Shown here: positions 8,768 to 18,384 of the stretch, one piece after another
How positions within the stretch are numbered: position 1 is the first letter of the stretch
Layout of the letters: each line of letters starts with the position of its first letter
From: Prorocentrum cordatum
Taxonomy: Eukaryota; Sar; Dinophyceae; Prorocentrales; Prorocentraceae
Direction: 5' to 3'
DNA length: 31,000 nt
NCBI GenBank assembly: GCA_963575745.1
Contig: CAUYUJ010020534.1
Span: 40,184-71,183 of the forward strand
Notes under the pieces: model-generated
Database searches by the model: none
Seen by the model: only the letters and a program-made list of their open reading frames with translations
What the model was told of the DNA's origin: nothing
Program-made: the position numbers and the translations under genes

Positions 8768-9904
8768 GAGGATGATGATAAAAAACAATTATGACGATGA
8801 TGGTGATGATGATGGTGACGACGCTGAGGATGGTGATAATGAAACTAATGATGACGATGATGATGACGATGATGGTGATGATGATGGTGATGATGAAGAT
8901 GGCGAGGCTGATGATGATGATGATGAGGATGATGATGATGATGATGAAGCTGATGATGAGGATGACGGCCATCATGACCATGATCCTTAGGATGACTGCG
9001 ACGGTGATTACGATGACGATGATGGTGATGACGACGATGATGCTGATGATGGTGATGATGATGACGATGAAGACGATGATGCTGATGCTGCTGCTGATGA
9101 TGACGATGACGATGACGATGATGTTGATGATGCTGCTGAAGATGATCATGATGATGACGATTATGATGATGACGACGAGGATGATAAGGATGATGACAAT
9201 CAGCATGATGATCATGATGCTGATCCTCATCATGACAAGGATTGTAATAGAAATACTGATGATGGCGATGATGGTGATGGTGATGAAGATGATGATGCTG
9301 ATGATGATGCTGATGATGATGATGATGGTGACGATGATGGCGATAATAATGGCGATGATGACGACGATGAAAACAAGGATGATGATGACGATGACGATGA
9401 TGTTGATGCCGACTATGATGACGATGATGATGGAGATGATGACGCTGACGATGATAATGAGTATGCTGATGACGATGATGACGATGACGATGTTGGTGAT
9501 GATGACGACAAGGATCATGATGATGAGGGTGATGATGATAATCATGATCATGATCATGGTCAGTATGACGAGTGTGCTGGTGATGATAGTGACGATGGCA
9601 ATAATGATGATGGAAATGATGATGATGATGCTGATGATGATGATGATGATGATGATGAGGGTGATGGTGATGCTGATGATGCGGATTATACGATGTACGC
9701 GATGATGGTGCTGTTTCTGCCGATGACAATTACGATGATGTCGATGATGATTATGATGACGATGATGGTGAATATGATGACGATCACGATGACCATGAAA
9801 ATGACGATGACGATGATGATGATGATGATGATGATGACGATGCTGATGCTGATGATGATGAACGACAATGGCAATGGCGATGCTGATGATTACGACGATG
9901 ACGG

Positions 9905-9940
<36 letters not shown>

Positions 9941-9962
9941 CGACGACGATGATGACGATATT
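8768..9962 (+). repeat. 1.2-kb (GAT)n-derived tract
   Basis: GATGAT units with GAC, GGT, GCT and AAT variants run almost without break. They generate ORFs of poly-Asp, poly-Met/Thr, poly-Ile/Val (minus, 560 aa with flanks) and poly-His. Several frames are open on both strands because GAT/ATC repeats contain no stops. I therefore reject coding. The interruptions are mostly GAT-preserving substitutions, which indicates an old expanded array. Confidence 0.95.
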
Positions 9963-11026
9963 GTGTTTATGACGTGTCTTAAAAGCAAGTTTCCTGGCTT
10001 TCTTGCCCTCTCGGTAAGTAATCACGGACTCCTCGTCTGGCGGGGAGCGCTGAGCGGCAACAGGAGCCTGCCTGCGTCTGGGAAACACCCTGAGATCTCG
10101 GCGTTGCATTGTTTTCACGCGGGGAGTTTTCGCACGGCCTCGGGCCCCGGGACAATCACGGCATCACATATCGAAATCCAGCTCCGAATTCGGCGCAGAG
10201 AGAGAAGGTCGAGGCTTCTGGTCGTGTTTTTTTTGCGCGATGTCGCATTTTTGTTCGCAGCGTGGCGCCTCAGGGGGCAGGGCGGAAGGGTGGGCCACGC
10301 GAAAGCGACCCGAGGAGGCGCCACGTGAGCTCCTCGGCCCCGAAGCGCGGGCTCTCCCGCTTGCTCGCGTCTCAGAGTGGCTAGGCATAGCGGGGGGGGC
10401 AGCAGGTGCAGGCGGCAGGAGACCACGACGCGATGCTGGGCACCGAAAGCGCCGACTCTTCCACTGCTGCGGCTGCTGCTGCTGCTGCTGCTGTGGACTG
10501 CTCCGTCCCCCACTGTGCCGTTCCGTGCCGCAGCCCCGCGCCACGCTCTGCTGCATCTCGCTCGGGCTCGTAGGCGGCGTGCTGTCTGTGGCCCGTCGCC
10601 TCTTGCACAGTGGCCAGTGGAAGAGAACATCTGCGGCATTCGGCCTCGGAGCTTCCCACGATCACCCAAAGTCTAAGGGTGTTTCAATTCTGGCTTCTCG
10701 CCTTTTCGCCGATAGGCTGCTGAGGCTCCAGTATCGCCCAAGAGAGCCCCAAGAGGCACCCCCAAAAGGCCCCAACAGCAACCAGGAACGGTTCCAGAAT
10801 GTCACAAGAGGGCTCCAAGAGACGATATGCCGGGCTCCTACGGGAAGAGGGCACGTAGTACCGCCCCAGTGCCTTATCGATGCACTCCAAGATTGCAGCA
10901 CGAGGGCCCCCAGGGCCTCTAAGAGGGGCCCAGGGGAACCCCAATGGCATACACAACTGCCCCAACGGCCCCCGGCAAATGTACAACAACATGTGCAATA
11001 AACTCCCACATCGAAAGATCCGCGAC
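9963..11026. other. Anonymous stretch including a short (CTG)n run
   Basis: CTG units lie at about 10465-10495. The plus ORF 10240-11001 (253 aa) crosses that run and has no recognisable domain. From about 10735 to 10930 short words such as CCAAGAG and GGGCCCC recur irregularly. No gene is supported. Confidence 0.4.
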
Positions 11027-11078
11027 GGGAAGAGGAGGAGGAGGAGGAAGAGGAGGAGGAGGAGGAGGAGGAGAAAAA
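11027..11078 (+). repeat. (GGA)n tract
   Basis: About 50 bases of GGA units with a few GAA interruptions. Confidence 0.9.
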
Positions 11079-11224
11079 GGAGGCCCTTCTGGTTGTCTCC
11101 AGGGTCTGCCCGGGCCAACCCGAAGCTCGCATCGAGAGCCTCCCCCCCCCCCCTCGTTGCTCCCCTGCATGCTCCCGCGCCGCCCTGGTCAAGGGAGCTC
11201 GCACGAACGTAGCTTCTCGATGGG

Positions 11225-11625
11225 TTCGTGGGGATACTTTTTTGATCGCGACAGCGGCGAGCAGGTCGGGCGGCGTCGAGGGGCGGTGCAGACTAGCAAC
11301 GGCCTAAATTGGCGCAAGGGAAGAGGAAGGGCGAAAAGAGGAAAAAACAAACGAGAGGGAGGCAAACTGGAGGCGGGGCGGGCCTCGCTGCCGCTCACAG
11401 GAGGGCGAGCACCAGGAAGTCCTTCCGGGCAGCTCGTGGGGACACTTTTTGGTCAGCGGCCGCGGGCGAGCGCGCCGGCGGCGAGTCCAGTCAAAGCGGG
11501 GCACGCAACGACAAATTCACCTAAAGCATCGGAGGGCGGCCTCACCTAAAACGGCTAAGCGAGGCCTCGCGCAGCACCTCAGCGGCCGCTCGTGGGGATT
11601 TTTTTTTGATTCGCGGCCCGCAAGG
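11225..11625 (+). repeat. Three spaced copies of a TCGTGGGG + T-run motif
   Basis: TCGTGGGGATACTTTTTTGA at 11225, TCGTGGGGACACTTTTTGGT at about 11435 and TCGTGGGGATTTTTTTTTGA at about 11590 are each followed by a GCGxC-rich stretch. This suggests a decayed tandem repeat of roughly 150-210 bp. A fourth short match (TCGTGGGGATACGCG) lies near 11780. Confidence 0.5.
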
Positions 11626-13279
11626 AAAGGTCCAGAGGGCGGTGTGAACAAGGCTGGGGCACAGCGCACGGGAAGGCAGATAATTGACGGCGCAGCACAA
11701 GTGCCGGCCGAGAAGCAGCTGAGCATGTGCCAGCAGCAGAAAATTAACAACGCTGAACATGTGCCAGCGAAGGATGCAACTCGTGGGGATACGCGAAACG
11801 TCCACACTTCGAACGTGCACGCGTTGCACCTGGCCCGCCGTTGGCGCAGACACGGCTGGGCGCATGGCAGGAATACTTCAGCCATGAGGAACCTCCGCAA
11901 GAAACCAGGACCCTCCACCCACATTCTGCCGGCGACTGATATGAAAGAATTCTACTTCCCTATAGTCGTTCCGAGCCCTGGCCTATTACAAATATTGAGG
12001 GACATGGGGCACCTCGTCAAAGCACCGACGGCTTCTCAAGGCGCGCCCATCTGCAGCCTGTGCCTGTGCGGGGCGCATGGGCTGGGAGACCCGCGCCATG
12101 ATCACAGGGGATGTCCAGGAAAGTACAGCGTCAGAGCACATGCGCTCGAACTGGGCCGCCCCAAATGTGGGCTGGCCCATCCGAGAACGTCCACTCCGCG
12201 AGACGACGGGCTGACTCAGGCGAAAGCGCGGACGCACAGAGCCGACCGGCGAACTCCAGGCCGCCCTGGGCAGAACTGAATCGTAGACAACCGCGGTGGT
12301 GCGTCTCCATCGTGGTGCATCGAAGGGCCTCGCCCCCTCCGCACTGTCCATGCCCTACTTCCTTCTCCTCCTCCTCTTCCTTCTGCTTTCCAACATCGTC
12401 CGTGCTCCCTCCTCCCTCTTTGTTACACGATCCTTCACTCCCGGTCCTTCATCCCTCCTGGCCCCCTCTCTGCCTGTCCAGTCCCCCTTCCTCTTCCTTG
12501 CATCCCTCTTCCTCCGCTTCCTTCTCACATATCCACCCTACCCTTCCCCTCAATCTTCACACCTTCCTCCGTCCGACGTCTTCGGGTACATACTTGGAAG
12601 GGTACACCAGGCAATCCACCCCAGTCCCTGGCCTGCCGCATCCCGACGACGATGACAACTTCGCATGCCGCACTGGCCTCTCTTGAAGGGACAACGGCTC
12701 TTTCCTCCTCGAGCATCTGGCTGAGTTTTACAGCTGGTAAGTGGCACATCTCTTGATCACACTTTCTCCATCTGCTCAGGGGAACATCGAATAGTCATTG
12801 GCGTGAGTAGTGGGCTGTATCGGCTGGGGCACAGGGTCGCGTTTGGATCTGCCAGCCTACTCTACCATGCCCGCGTGTAACGAGTAAGAGCCTCGTGCTT
12901 GTAAGCTGCCCATTCGAACAGAACTCGGAGACAAATCGTGTGCCACGGCCTGCCGTGACCCAGGGGTGCCCGCTCACTTGCCTCATGTTACACTTCTCCT
13001 CTTGTCTTCGTGAATGCTGAGCGCGCAAGCTAGATCGAATTGCCTCTTGCCATATTGTTGCGCAAAACAGCTCTCTCAGCTGGAGGCTCGGTGGTCCCTT
13101 CTCAATTCGCCACGCTTTATCGCAAGGACTAGCGGCTGACCTAGTCGCACGGGCACTTCCTCTTGTATTCTCCACGCACATATCTGGACCACAAGTCGAC
13201 AGACAACATCATCGCAAGGCTCTCACATATTCCCACAAGAGGCCTCACGGCCTTCTCGGGCCGTACGAACTACAGTGAT
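11626..13279. other. Anonymous region with unrecognised ORFs
   Basis: The plus ORF 11449-12279 (276 aa) contains CSLCLCGAHGLGDPRHDHRGC-like Cys/His spacing near 12050-12115, but no family is recognisable and no start is favoured. The word TGAGCATGTGCCAGC and variants occur three times between 11692 and 11768. At 12350-12560 the plus strand is CT-rich. The span 12700-13270 shows no coding or element signature. Confidence 0.35.
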
Positions 13280-13459
13280 ATTGATACGCTTGCATGTGGG
13301 ATCGATCGAGCGAGACCAATCGAGCGAGATCGATAGTGAGATCGATAGTGAGATCGATAGTGAGACCGATCGAGTGAGACGCTGGTTCCTCCCCCCCCCC
13401 CCGAACCTCCTTATCACCCGAAGGGTGGTCGTATAGGTATTGATACGCTTGCATGTGGG
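13280..13459 (+). repeat. 21-bp direct repeats enclosing a 12-bp minisatellite
   Basis: ATTGATACGCTTGCATGTGG (plus one G) occurs exactly at 13280-13300 and 13439-13459. Between them, GAGATCGATAGT repeats about three times (13328-13365) with variants on either side. A C12 run follows at about 13391. Confidence 0.85.
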
Positions 13460-13763
13460 CCCGCGTCACCACCGACCTCCTCTCTCCCAGCGGTTGCGTG
13501 CCCTGCCCCTGCAGCAGTGGACCCCAGGCTGGCAATGCTGGATTCTGCTCCGATCCCCCACTCCTCTCCTGCAGCCTTCAATGTGAGGAGACCGCATTGG
13601 CGCTGAGCCCTTGGCGCGGGAAACTGCCCTCGGGCTCTGCCGACTCGGGCGTCCACCCACACGGACAACAAGCTCGCCTCTGATGCTTGGCCTGGTCTGC
13701 CCTTCAGGCCAACGTACACGTTTCCACGTTTCCCCTGTCCCTGACATGGCATGGCCCTTCTAG

Positions 13764-13945
13764 AAAGAAAAAACGCCATAAACATAAACTTTTGGCGCTC
13801 CGCGCGGATTTGTTGGATCTGCGCTGGGCCCCCCTCTCTGGCGCCAGGGGCGGCGCCGGAGGCGCCGCCAGGGAGGCCCCAGCGCGGAGCCGGGAAATCC
13901 GCGCGGAGCGCCAAACATTAATGTGTGTGGCCTTTTTCTTTTTTC
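13764..13945. mobile_element. GC-rich foldback element, family C copy 1
   Basis: The left arm runs from an A-rich start through TTTGGCGCTCCGCGCGGATT, TGCGCTGGGCC and CTCTGGCGCC. The right arm mirrors it as GGCGCCGCCAGGGAGGCCC, AATCCGCGCGGAGCGCCAAA and a T-rich end. Nearly the whole element is one inverted repeat, with arms of about 80 bases. Related copies lie at 14806-14972, 24474-24600 and 25570-25715. It encodes nothing. Its structure fits a foldback MITE, and a transcript would form a long hairpin. Confidence 0.75.
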
Positions 13946-14165
13946 GACTTACGCGATTCACTGACGCGCTGGGCACGACTACTTAGGACGGCCCAGCACC
14001 ATGATCTTGTCTTCCGTTTTTACTAATGCTCGATTTGTTGGTGCCCGCGCTCGCCTCGAAGACCACCTTGCTGCCCCGCGACCAGGCAGGCCACGCGAGA
14101 GCAGCGGCAGCCCCACCGACGGGACTCCCTCCCCTGGGGGGTGTCCAAGAGGTACCTGGGCCTGC
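13946..14165. other. Anonymous spacer
   Basis: This is non-repetitive, moderately GC-rich sequence between a foldback element and a GGA tract. No gene was recognised. Confidence 0.4.
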
Positions 14166-14300
14166 GGTGGAGGGGAAGGAGGAGGAGGAGGAGGAAGAGG
14201 AGGAGGAGGAGGAAGAGGAGGAGGAGGAGCCGGAGGAGGAGTCGGAGGAGGAGGAGGAGGGGAGGAGGAGGAGGAGGTGGAGGAGGAGGAGGGGGAGCTT
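14166..14300 (+). repeat. (GGA)n tract
   Basis: GGA units with GAA, GCC and GTC interruptions. The neighbouring 14300-14480 is CT-rich, so purine-rich and pyrimidine-rich segments abut on one strand. Confidence 0.95.
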
Positions 14301-14805
14301 GTCCTCTCTCCTTCCCCGCCCCGCCCCTTCCGTCTGCCTCCCTGCCCTCCTCCTCTCCCCCTCTTCGCTCCTCGCTCCCTGCTCCCTCGCTCCGTCCTCG
14401 GTCCACCGTCCTGAGTGATCAGGCCTGCTCCCTCCGGCGTCCTCCCTCCACTCTCCGCTTCCTCTCCGTCCTCGCCCCGGCCCTCCGAGCGAGACTGGCG
14501 CAGCACCGCCCCTTTTTCTCCGAAAGCGCTCGCCGGCGCTGCCGCCAAAGGCCGAAAATCGCAGACCCGCCTGGCCTGTGCGCTTCCTACCGCGACGAAC
14601 GACGTACGCGGTGGCAGTGGAGCACAAGAGAGAGAGAGAGAGGCAAGAGAGGGGCAGAAACTGCACAACCTGGATGTGTCTGGCAAAGTCCTGGGCGCGT
14701 TTCTGAAACCCCGTGATTTACCACCATCCGTCATCCTTCTTGTTGTGTGTTGAGGACGAATGGGTAAGGAGTGAGGAGCGGACAGGATATTGATGAGGAT
14801 GTAGT
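14301..14805. other. CT-rich then anonymous sequence with a short (GA)n
   Basis: CT-rich sequence runs up to about 14480. A (GA)n run lies at 14629-14641. No recognisable gene was found; minus ORFs here continue out of the GGA tract. Confidence 0.4.
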
Positions 14806-14972
14806 AAAGAAAACAACGCCATAAACAAAACCTTTGGCGCCCCGCGCGGATTTCTTGGATCTGCGCTGGACTCCTCTCCCTGGCGCGCGGAGCGCGCCAG
14901 GGGCGGCGCTGGTGGCGCCGCCAGGATCTGCGCGGAGCGCCGAAAGCTTAAGTTCATGGCGTTTGTCCTTCG
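14806..14972. mobile_element. GC-rich foldback element, family C copy 2
   Basis: AACGCCATAAACAAAACC at the left end mirrors the right-end AAGTTCATGGCGTTTG. The inner words GCGCGGATTTCTTGGATCTG and ATCTGCGCGGAGCGCC are also inverted partners. At the centre, GGCGCGCGGAGCGCGCC forms a further small palindrome. The outer ends (AACGCCATAAAC) match copy 1 (AACGCCATAAACATAAAC), showing a shared terminus. Confidence 0.75.
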
Positions 14973-15048
14973 CCGAGGATCAGCAGGAGAAGCGCAAATA
15001 CTCGTCCCCATCGGCAGCCGCAGCCGGAGCACTGGGAGCCGGGCAGCG

Positions 15049-15049
<1 letters not shown>

Positions 15050-15084
<35 letters not shown>
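15050..15084 (+). repeat. (CAG)n microsatellite
   Basis: About eleven AGC/CAG units. It encodes Gln, Ala or Ser runs depending on frame, and no gene context is visible. Confidence 0.95.
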
Positions 15085-15086
<2 letters not shown>

Positions 15087-15268
15087 CGCCAAGGCAACGG
15101 GGCGCAGAGGGGAGACGAGACGTGGCGGGGCGCACTCTGCGGGCGCCTCCTCGCAGCCGCGGGCGCTCGGTCCGAGCGAGAGAGCCCGCTGGAAACACAG
15201 TGTGCGCTGCGCCGGCGCGCAGGCGCCGTGGAGGAGCAGGACGGGACGAGGGACGGGAGGGCACCTGC

Positions 15269-15370
15269 TGCGGGCAATAGTTATATCCATATCCAGTGCG
15301 CATCGGCGTTGCGGCACCTATTCCCAAAAAGTCCACGACGCTCTGGATATGGATATGAGTATTGCCCGCA
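15269..15370. repeat. Inverted repeat with 28-base arms
   Basis: The left arm (15269-15296) starts TGCGGGCAATAGTTATATCC. The right arm (15343-15370) is its near-perfect reverse complement, with a few mismatches in the AGTTA/ACTCA part. The loop is 46 bases. Weaker complementarity continues outward (CAGGACGGG against GCGACGGGC). It is unlike families A-C and could be a single-copy foldback or a structured RNA. Confidence 0.75.
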
Positions 15371-15698
15371 CCTGCCCGTCGCGCCTGCTGAAGCAGAAGC
15401 GGGTGCGCTCGGGAAGGGGACGGGAGAGGAGGAGGACCACTGTCACCCCAAGACCCATCACCAACGTTGGAATACACCCTCCCTCCGAACTCCTTCTTCT
15501 TAGACCCGTACAAAGATTTATGCCCGCTGAGGGAAGTGCCCAACTGGGGGGCAACCGCTTGAAAATCCTGAGGCGTGACAACACACCATCCCCAACATTT
15601 TTCAATGCCACGAATCAACCTTCGTGTTGCGTCTCGACGATCCTGAACCGTGCCAGATGGCCATTCCTGGGGCTTCAGCACAGCGAATCAACGTAACT
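15371..15698. other. Unrecognised minus-strand open frame
   Basis: The minus ORF 14980-15681 is open through this interval and reads without obvious repeat bias (for example RRLIRGIEKCWGWCVVTPQD). It might be an exon or transposon remnant, but I recognise no family. Downstream the same ORF runs into the inverted repeat and the CAG tract, so its full length is not credible. Confidence 0.3.
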
Positions 15699-16080
15699 GT
15701 CCTGGGTCGCTCCGAAACACCATTTCTGGTACGTTCGCAATGAGAGCCCGTGGGACTCCTCGCAATGATTTGAAACGAATGTGCGCGGCGCTAACGCGAG
15801 AACCACATGATGAAAACGGCCCGATCTCAATCCATGAGACTGTTGCAAATGTTTGAACCACTGTGCGCGGCGCTAACGCAATAACCCCATTTTGAAAACT
15901 GCCCACCATCAATCCGTGAAGCTCTTGCGATTATTTGCCAATCACCCGCACTCCATTCAGGAAGCTCAGGCAGTTGTTGTACGACGAATGTACGCTGCAC
16001 CACAGCGAAAAAAACACGTTGAGCACCATCCGCCCTCAGTCCGTGAAACTCTTGCAAGTTCTAGAAAGCTTCAGGATCAT
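15699..16080 (+). repeat. Degenerate repeat, unit about 82 bp
   Basis: TGTGCGCGGCGCTAACGC begins at 15780 and again at 15862. Each copy is followed by AAC-rich, TGAAAAC-GCCC, TCAATCC-TGA and CT-TTGC words. A looser third unit begins near 15989 (TGTACGCTGC) and a partial unit precedes 15780. No coding frame persists, because the period is not a multiple of three. Confidence 0.65.
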
Positions 16081-16169
16081 ACATGGCAGAGAAACCTCAA
16101 ACGCCCCGCCCCGCCCGCCCCTCCGACTGGCCTAGGGGTGCAACAGGGAGAAGTTATTCACAAGGAAAA

Positions 16170-16505
16170 TTAATGGACGAGGGGGAGGAAGGGGGAGAAG
16201 GGGGAGGAGGGGGAGAAGGGGGAGAAGGGGAGAGGGGGGAGGGGGAGAAGATTGGAGGAGGGGAGGGGAGGGGGGCAAGGGAGAGGTGTGGGGGGGGAAA
16301 GGTGGAAAGGCAGAGGAGGAGAGGCAGAGGCAAGGGAAAGGGGAAAGGGCAGCGCGAAGGGAAAGGCGGGAAGGCAGAGGGAGGAGGAGAAGGCAGAGGA
16401 GGGGGATGTGGAGGAGGAGGAGGAGGATGAGGAGGCAGAGGAAGAAGAGGCAGAGTATGGGGGGAGAAGGGGAGAAGGGGAAATCTGGAAGGGGACTGGG
16501 GGGGG
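16170..16505 (+). repeat. Purine-rich (GGGAGGA)n tract
   Basis: Almost pure G/A sequence of about 330 bases with GGGGGAGAA, GGCAGAGG and GGA units. With the pyrimidine tract 60 bases downstream it forms a potential long hairpin or triplex-prone pair. Confidence 0.9.
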
Positions 16506-16559
16506 AGGGCGAACGGCCCGTGGCCTGCTCGGATGCCCCTCCTCATGCACCTGCACATC

Positions 16560-16785
16560 CCCAGCCTTCCTCTCTCCCCTCTGCTCCTCCTCCTCGTATC
16601 CCCCTTCGCCTCCTCCTCCGCCTCCCCCTTGCGCCTCCTTCTCCGCCTCCCCCTTCGCCTCCCTGCTCCTCCTCCTCGCCTCCCCCTTTCGCCTCCATCT
16701 CCGCCTCCCCCGTCGCCTCCATGCTCCTCTTGCTCCTCGGCTCCCCCTTTCGCCTCCTCCTCCGCCTCCTCCTCCGCATTCTCAC
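16560..16785 (+). repeat. Pyrimidine-rich (CCTCCGCCT)n tract
   Basis: Units such as CGCCTCCCCCTTTCGCCTCC and CTCCTCCTCC alternate for about 220 bases. The composition complements the preceding purine tract. Confidence 0.9.
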
Positions 16786-17228
16786 CGTTAGATGTGGCGG
16801 CTCATGGCTCCTGGCAAGGCTCGACCTTCACCGTGCTGTCCGTGTTCATGTTGTTGTAATTCGTTTCTCGTTTTGTCGCTGTCCCGCCTTTTATGCAAAA
16901 CGGCATCGAAACGAAAACGGTCATCGAAATCGCGAAAACACGGTTTAGGTCCAACCATGGCTCCTGACAAACTGGTGGTCGCGGGATCATTCACTTCCGA
17001 CTTCGGTAGCCCACTCCAGAGGAATAAACACAGGTGACTGGCAAACGTGGGCATGTGAGGGGCAGGGGCATTTCCAAGCATGGGCATTGTTCGGAGACCC
17101 CTTCATGACAGAAATATTCATGAATAAGCACGGGCTCAGCATGCCGTCTTGAGGTCTCTCTACATGACACGTGCGTCAGACTGCCAACGCCGATGGAATC
17201 ACAGCTGACAGCTTGAGAACGAGGATCG
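16786..17228. other. Anonymous spacer
   Basis: No gene was recognised. CATGGCTCCTG occurs at 16804 and about 16957. A loose inverted pair, CGTTTCTCGTTTTG and CGAAACGAAAACGG, lies at about 16862-16920. Confidence 0.4.
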
Positions 17229-17347
17229 ACTCAGCGGCGAAGGGAACGAAGAACACGAGAAGCGACGTGATGCGAGCAACAACAACAACACCAACAACAA
17301 CAACACCACCAACAACAACACCAACAACAACACCACCACAAACAAGC

Positions 17348-17389
<42 letters not shown>

Positions 17390-17397
17390 CCAACACC

Positions 17398-17446
<49 letters not shown>

Positions 17447-17976
17447 CCAACAACAACAGCAACACCAGCACCAACAACAACAGCAACAACAACGGCAACG
17501 GCAACAACACCACCACCAACAACACAAACAACCGCAACAGCACAAACAACAACGGCAACAGCAACCACAACGAAACCAACAACAACAACACCCACAACAA
17601 CATCAACACCAACCCGAACAATAACACAACCAACACTAACACCACCAACAGCAGCAACAGCAGCAACACACTCAGCGGCGAAGGGAACGAAGAACACGAG
17701 AAGCGAAGTGATGCGAACAATCACAACAACATCAACGACAACAACAACAGCAACAACAACAACAACAGCAACAACAACAGCAACATCAACAACAACAGCA
17801 ACAGCAACAGCAACAACAGCAACATCAACAACACCAACAACAACAACCACAACAAAACCAACAACAACAACAACCCCAACAGTAGCAAGACCAACAATAA
17901 CACCACCAACAACAGCAACAGCAGCAACAACACCGCCAACAACAATAACACCAACAACAACTCTACCACCAACAAT

Positions 17977-18010
<34 letters not shown>

Positions 18011-18060
18011 GCGGAAACAACAGCAATAACAGCAACACTAGCAGCAACAATAACAACAGC
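17229..18060 (+). repeat. 0.8-kb (AAC)n array carrying a duplicated non-repeat head
   Basis: AAC, ACC and AGC units fill most of the interval. A non-repeat head of about 50 bases, beginning ACTCAGCGGCGAAGGGAACG, occurs at about 17229 and again at about 17669. The array therefore consists of two units of about 440 bp, each a head plus an AAC tail. Open frames (poly-Thr plus, poly-Val, Leu or Cys minus) arise because AAC/GTT repeats lack stops. Confidence 0.9.
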
Positions 18061-18221
18061 GGCGAGCGTGAGAGAGCGTGCCACGACGCCTGGACGCTGG
18101 CGAGCGAGAGTCCGAGCAGCAGCGACATGCGAGCATGCGGGTGGACGGACGAGCGCAGCAAGGAACACTGCAGCGCGAGCAAACACGACTGCGAGCGTGA
18201 ATGGGGCGGGCCTGCTGGGGG

Positions 18222-18335
18222 TAGTGGAGGAGGAGGAGAAGGAGGAGGAGGAGGAGGAGGAGGAGAAAAAGGAGAAGGAGGGGGAAGAGAGGGAGGAGGA
18301 GGAGGAGGAGGAGGTGGAGGAGGAGGAGGATGAGG
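18222..18335 (+). repeat. (GGA)n tract downstream of the D27-like gene
   Basis: GGA units with GAA interruptions lie about 50 bases beyond the minus-strand gene's stop codon. On the gene's sense strand this is a CCT tract, placed in or just after its 3' untranslated region. Confidence 0.9.
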
Positions 18336-18384
18336 CGGAGGAGGCCTGGGGGAGGCCGCGGTGGGCGCGCAGAGCCGTGCGCCC

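Noticed and set aside
8436-10118. 560-aa minus-strand ORF
   Set aside because: It is almost wholly Ile/Val/His from the ATC repeat. Overlapping frames on both strands are equally open, and its ends are ordinary flanking sequence.
11449-12279. 276-aa plus ORF with Cys/His cluster
   Set aside because: The Cys/His spacing fits no zinc-binding family I know, and the N-terminal half covers the TCGTGGGG repeats.
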